Of a stretch of DNA of 64,000 bases, positions 62,824-64,000 are shown piece after piece. Source of the DNA: Rhizobacter sp. Root1221. Lineage in GTDB: Bacteria; Pseudomonadota; Gammaproteobacteria; Burkholderiales; Burkholderiaceae_C. The stretch's first letter is position 1; each line of letters begins with the position of its first letter. The stretch spans positions 63,566 through 127,565 of the forward strand of contig NZ_LMDI01000012.1 of assembly GCF_001425785.1 (NCBI RefSeq). Reading direction: 5' to 3'. The notes below the pieces were generated by a model, which was given only the letters and a program-made list of their open reading frames with translations, did not search any database and had not been told where the DNA came from. Both the position numbers and the translations under genes were made by a program.

Positions 62824-63496
62824 GGCCGGCGAGCCGCGCAGGCGCTGTCTGCAACGGGCGGCTGATGTCCGCCAGCAGCAGCGTGGCACGCACCAGCGTT
62901 TCCACCGCCTCGGTCAGGTCCGAGGGCGGCTCCATGGTCTCGATCTCGGTGAGCAGGTCGTCCGCGTCCTCGAGGTCGTCGGCGTCCAGGTGCTGGAACA
63001 CGAGGGCCAGCGGTTCGGTGAGCTGCCGGGCATCGAGCTGCATCAGCCCGGGGAACAGGTCCACCGCGGCGGCAAACCCGGCCACCCACGGGTACACCGC
63101 ATCCACCTCGGGCGGGGCCTCGCCGAAACCGTCGTCCTCGGCGGGTTCGTCGTCCGCGTCCTCGGCGTCCAGCTCGAACACCCACGGGTCGAACCATTGC
63201 CGCGCGATGATGGCCGCATTTAACTCGACGTACCGGCGGTGCACCAGCTCGTGCAGGCGCGTGGGGTCGAACTTCGGCGGCAGCGGGCGGCCCCGTTCGG
63301 TGTCGGTCACGTGGGCGAGCCACTGCGCTTCGGGCACACGCCGGGGTTGCAGCAGCACGCCGCACAGGTAGCCGTCGAGCATGGTGACGTCGAGCGGCTC
63401 CAGGGGGGCCGGCACACGGTCGAGCAACGCCTGGAGTTCATCGATCTCGCGTTCGTCGAGCGGGCGGGCGGGGGAGCGGGGCGGGGAGGAAGCCAT
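62789..63496 (-). CDS. UPF0149/YecA family protein lacking the SEC-C motif
   Basis: The product has 235 residues from ATG 63496 (MASSPPRSPARPLDEREIDELQ); a start at 63550 would add 18. It shares with the protein at 55084 the segments LQALLDRVPAPLEPLDVTMLDGYLCGVLLQP (split), RRYVELNAAIIARQWFDPWVFEL and VYPWVAGFAAAVDLFPGL. An Asp/Glu-rich insert follows WVFEL. The C-terminus is basic/proline-rich (ARLAGPRPPNRRPPRR) instead of the CxCx8CH zinc tail. It overlaps the convergent Hsp70-family gene. Confidence 0.88.
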   Translation of the reverse strand: MASSPPRSPARPLDEREIDELQALLDRVPAPLEPLDVTMLDGYLCGVLLQPRRVPEAQWLAHVTDTERGRPLPPKFDPTRLHELVHRRYVELNAAIIARQWFDPWVFELDAEDADDEPAEDDGFGEAPPEVDAVYPWVAGFAAAVDLFPGLMQLDARQLTEPLALVFQHLDADDLEDADDLLTEIETMEPPSDLTEAVETLVRATLLLADISRPLQTAPARLAGPRPPNRRPPRR

Positions 63497-63653
63497 CCCG
63501 CCATTGTCGCCGGGGTGCGGGGTGCTGCGGGTTGCTGCATCGTGAGGCATACCCCCAAAAGGGGGTGTCCGCCCTGTGAGGTACTGCTCAGGAGAATGGC
63601 CGCACCTCTACGCTGCAAGCCATTGATTGGCAAGGGTTTGTGGTGCGTTTGGG

Positions 63654-63665
63654 ACCGGTTCCGGT
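63654..63665. promoter_or_regulatory. dyad and -10-like element before the candidate ncRNA
   Basis: ACCGG-TT-CCGGT (63654-63665) abuts a TAAAAA hexamer (63665-63670) that could be a -10. A TTGTGG at 63638 is 21 bp away, too far for a good -35, so the promoter is tentative. Confidence 0.35.
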
Positions 63666-63674
63666 AAAAAATCG

Positions 63675-63914
63675 TCCCTCCTCTTAGGGATGTCTCACCC
63701 CCGGGGGTGCCCCTACAGTCCCTCTCGTGCTGTCACACGGCTCTCCGGGGCCTCTGCCCCTACAGGGATGACTCGCCCGGCTCTGCAGGCCATCAATCCA
63801 ACAACGCGAACACGCGAAGGCCTGCAGCAAGACAAGGGCGACAGACCGATCGGTCCCAACGACGTCCTTTCGAGGACTTTGAAAGCCCACCCCGCAACGG
63901 GTGGGCTTTTTTTT
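63675..63914 (+). ncRNA. candidate structured non-coding RNA
   Basis: About 240 nt with successive hairpins: TCCCT/AGGGA (63675-63690), the 14-bp palindrome CACCCCCGGGGGTG (63696-63709), and GGGGC-CTCT-GCCCC (63747-63760). A 9-bp stem CTGCAGGCC/GGCCTGCAG (63783-63827) encloses CGCG-AACA-CGCG, and GTCCT-TTCG-AGGAC (63864-63877) precedes a terminal terminator. TGCCCCTACAG occurs twice (63708-63718, 63755-63765). No convincing open frame covers it. I could not match it to 6S, tmRNA, RNase P or SRP RNA. It could also be the leader of a gene beyond the right edge, though the terminator argues for a separate transcript. Confidence 0.45.
63882..63914 (+). terminator. strong intrinsic terminator
   Basis: An 11-bp stem AAAGCCCACCC/GGGTGGGCTTT with loop CGCAAC, followed by eight T in total. 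It ends the candidate ncRNA; no coding gene on the plus strand precedes it within 1 kb. Confidence 0.9.
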
Positions 63915-64000
63915 GATCACGCGAGGATCATCTGGGTGCTTCAGGTCTCAGCATGGGGGGCTCCGGCGGCAACACGACATCCCCAGCATATCCAGACCTC
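63915..64000. other. right-edge sequence, nothing recognised
   Basis: The last 86 bp after the terminator show no gene start, repeat or motif I can support. Confidence 0.5.

Noticed and set aside
63684-63920. Short open frames on both strands in the right-end region
   Set aside because: No ribosome site or family-like sequence; the DNA is better explained by successive hairpins and a terminator.

Overview
The window reads as chromosomal DNA of a high-GC betaproteobacterium, most likely order Burkholderiales. The grounds are very GC-rich third codon positions, a Bug-type (TTT) solute-binding protein, an MFS-PlsC fusion, the recG-queA-tgt neighbourhood and the KdgD route for aldarates. Species is not resolved. 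There are about 58 genes, no tRNA or rRNA, no CRISPR and no recognisable insertion sequence.

Layout. 1-13.2 kb: recG (cut by the left edge), a lipoprotein, queA, a PQQ-type sugar dehydrogenase, a convergent hybrid kinase / LuxR regulator pair, a large lipoprotein and a barrel-like protein, then tgt, a YafY-type regulator and a VOC protein. 13.2-18.5 kb: a wrecked LuxR-type regulator, rnk and a 1,334-residue protein of unknown function. The last is preceded by a perfect TTCGC-N15-TTCGC (PIP/hrpII) box with a -10-like hexamer 32 bp downstream, so it is a candidate type III effector and the most interesting item here. 18.5-24.9 kb: GMC oxidoreductase, arginase-family hydrolase, glutathione transferase, diguanylate cyclase, two less typical envelope proteins, and a carboxymuconolactone decarboxylase-family gene behind an apparent ECF41 promoter.

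24.9-36 kb, mostly minus strand: full-length Lhr helicase, a ParA-like ATPase overlapping a zinc metallopeptidase, SDR, MFS-acyltransferase fusion, DUF2145 pair and YiaA/B, facing an XRE regulator. 36.6-45.1 kb: PAS histidine kinase, CaiB-type CoA transferase, RlmJ, LysR with a divergent quinone oxidoreductase, NemA-type ene reductase, MOSC protein coupled to a TupA-like binding protein, and a 70-residue protein.

45.1-51.3 kb: an aldarate (galactarate/glucarate) catabolic locus. GarD dehydrates, KdgD dehydrates and decarboxylates, and an aldehyde dehydrogenase gives 2-oxoglutarate; a divergent arm holds a solute-binding protein and a hydroxyacid dehydrogenase. Three copies of one 22-bp dyad control it, but no cognate regulator is present. 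51.3-53.6 kb: GTP-dependent PEP carboxykinase with a long structured leader, which would feed TCA carbon to gluconeogenesis. 53.7-63.5 kb: LysR, two UPF0149 paralogues, metallophosphoesterase, universal stress protein, small genes, D-amino acid dehydrogenase, DUF945, TPR protein and an Hsp70-family protein. The last 500 bp hold no convincing gene but a run of stem-loops ending in a strong terminator, a candidate small RNA.
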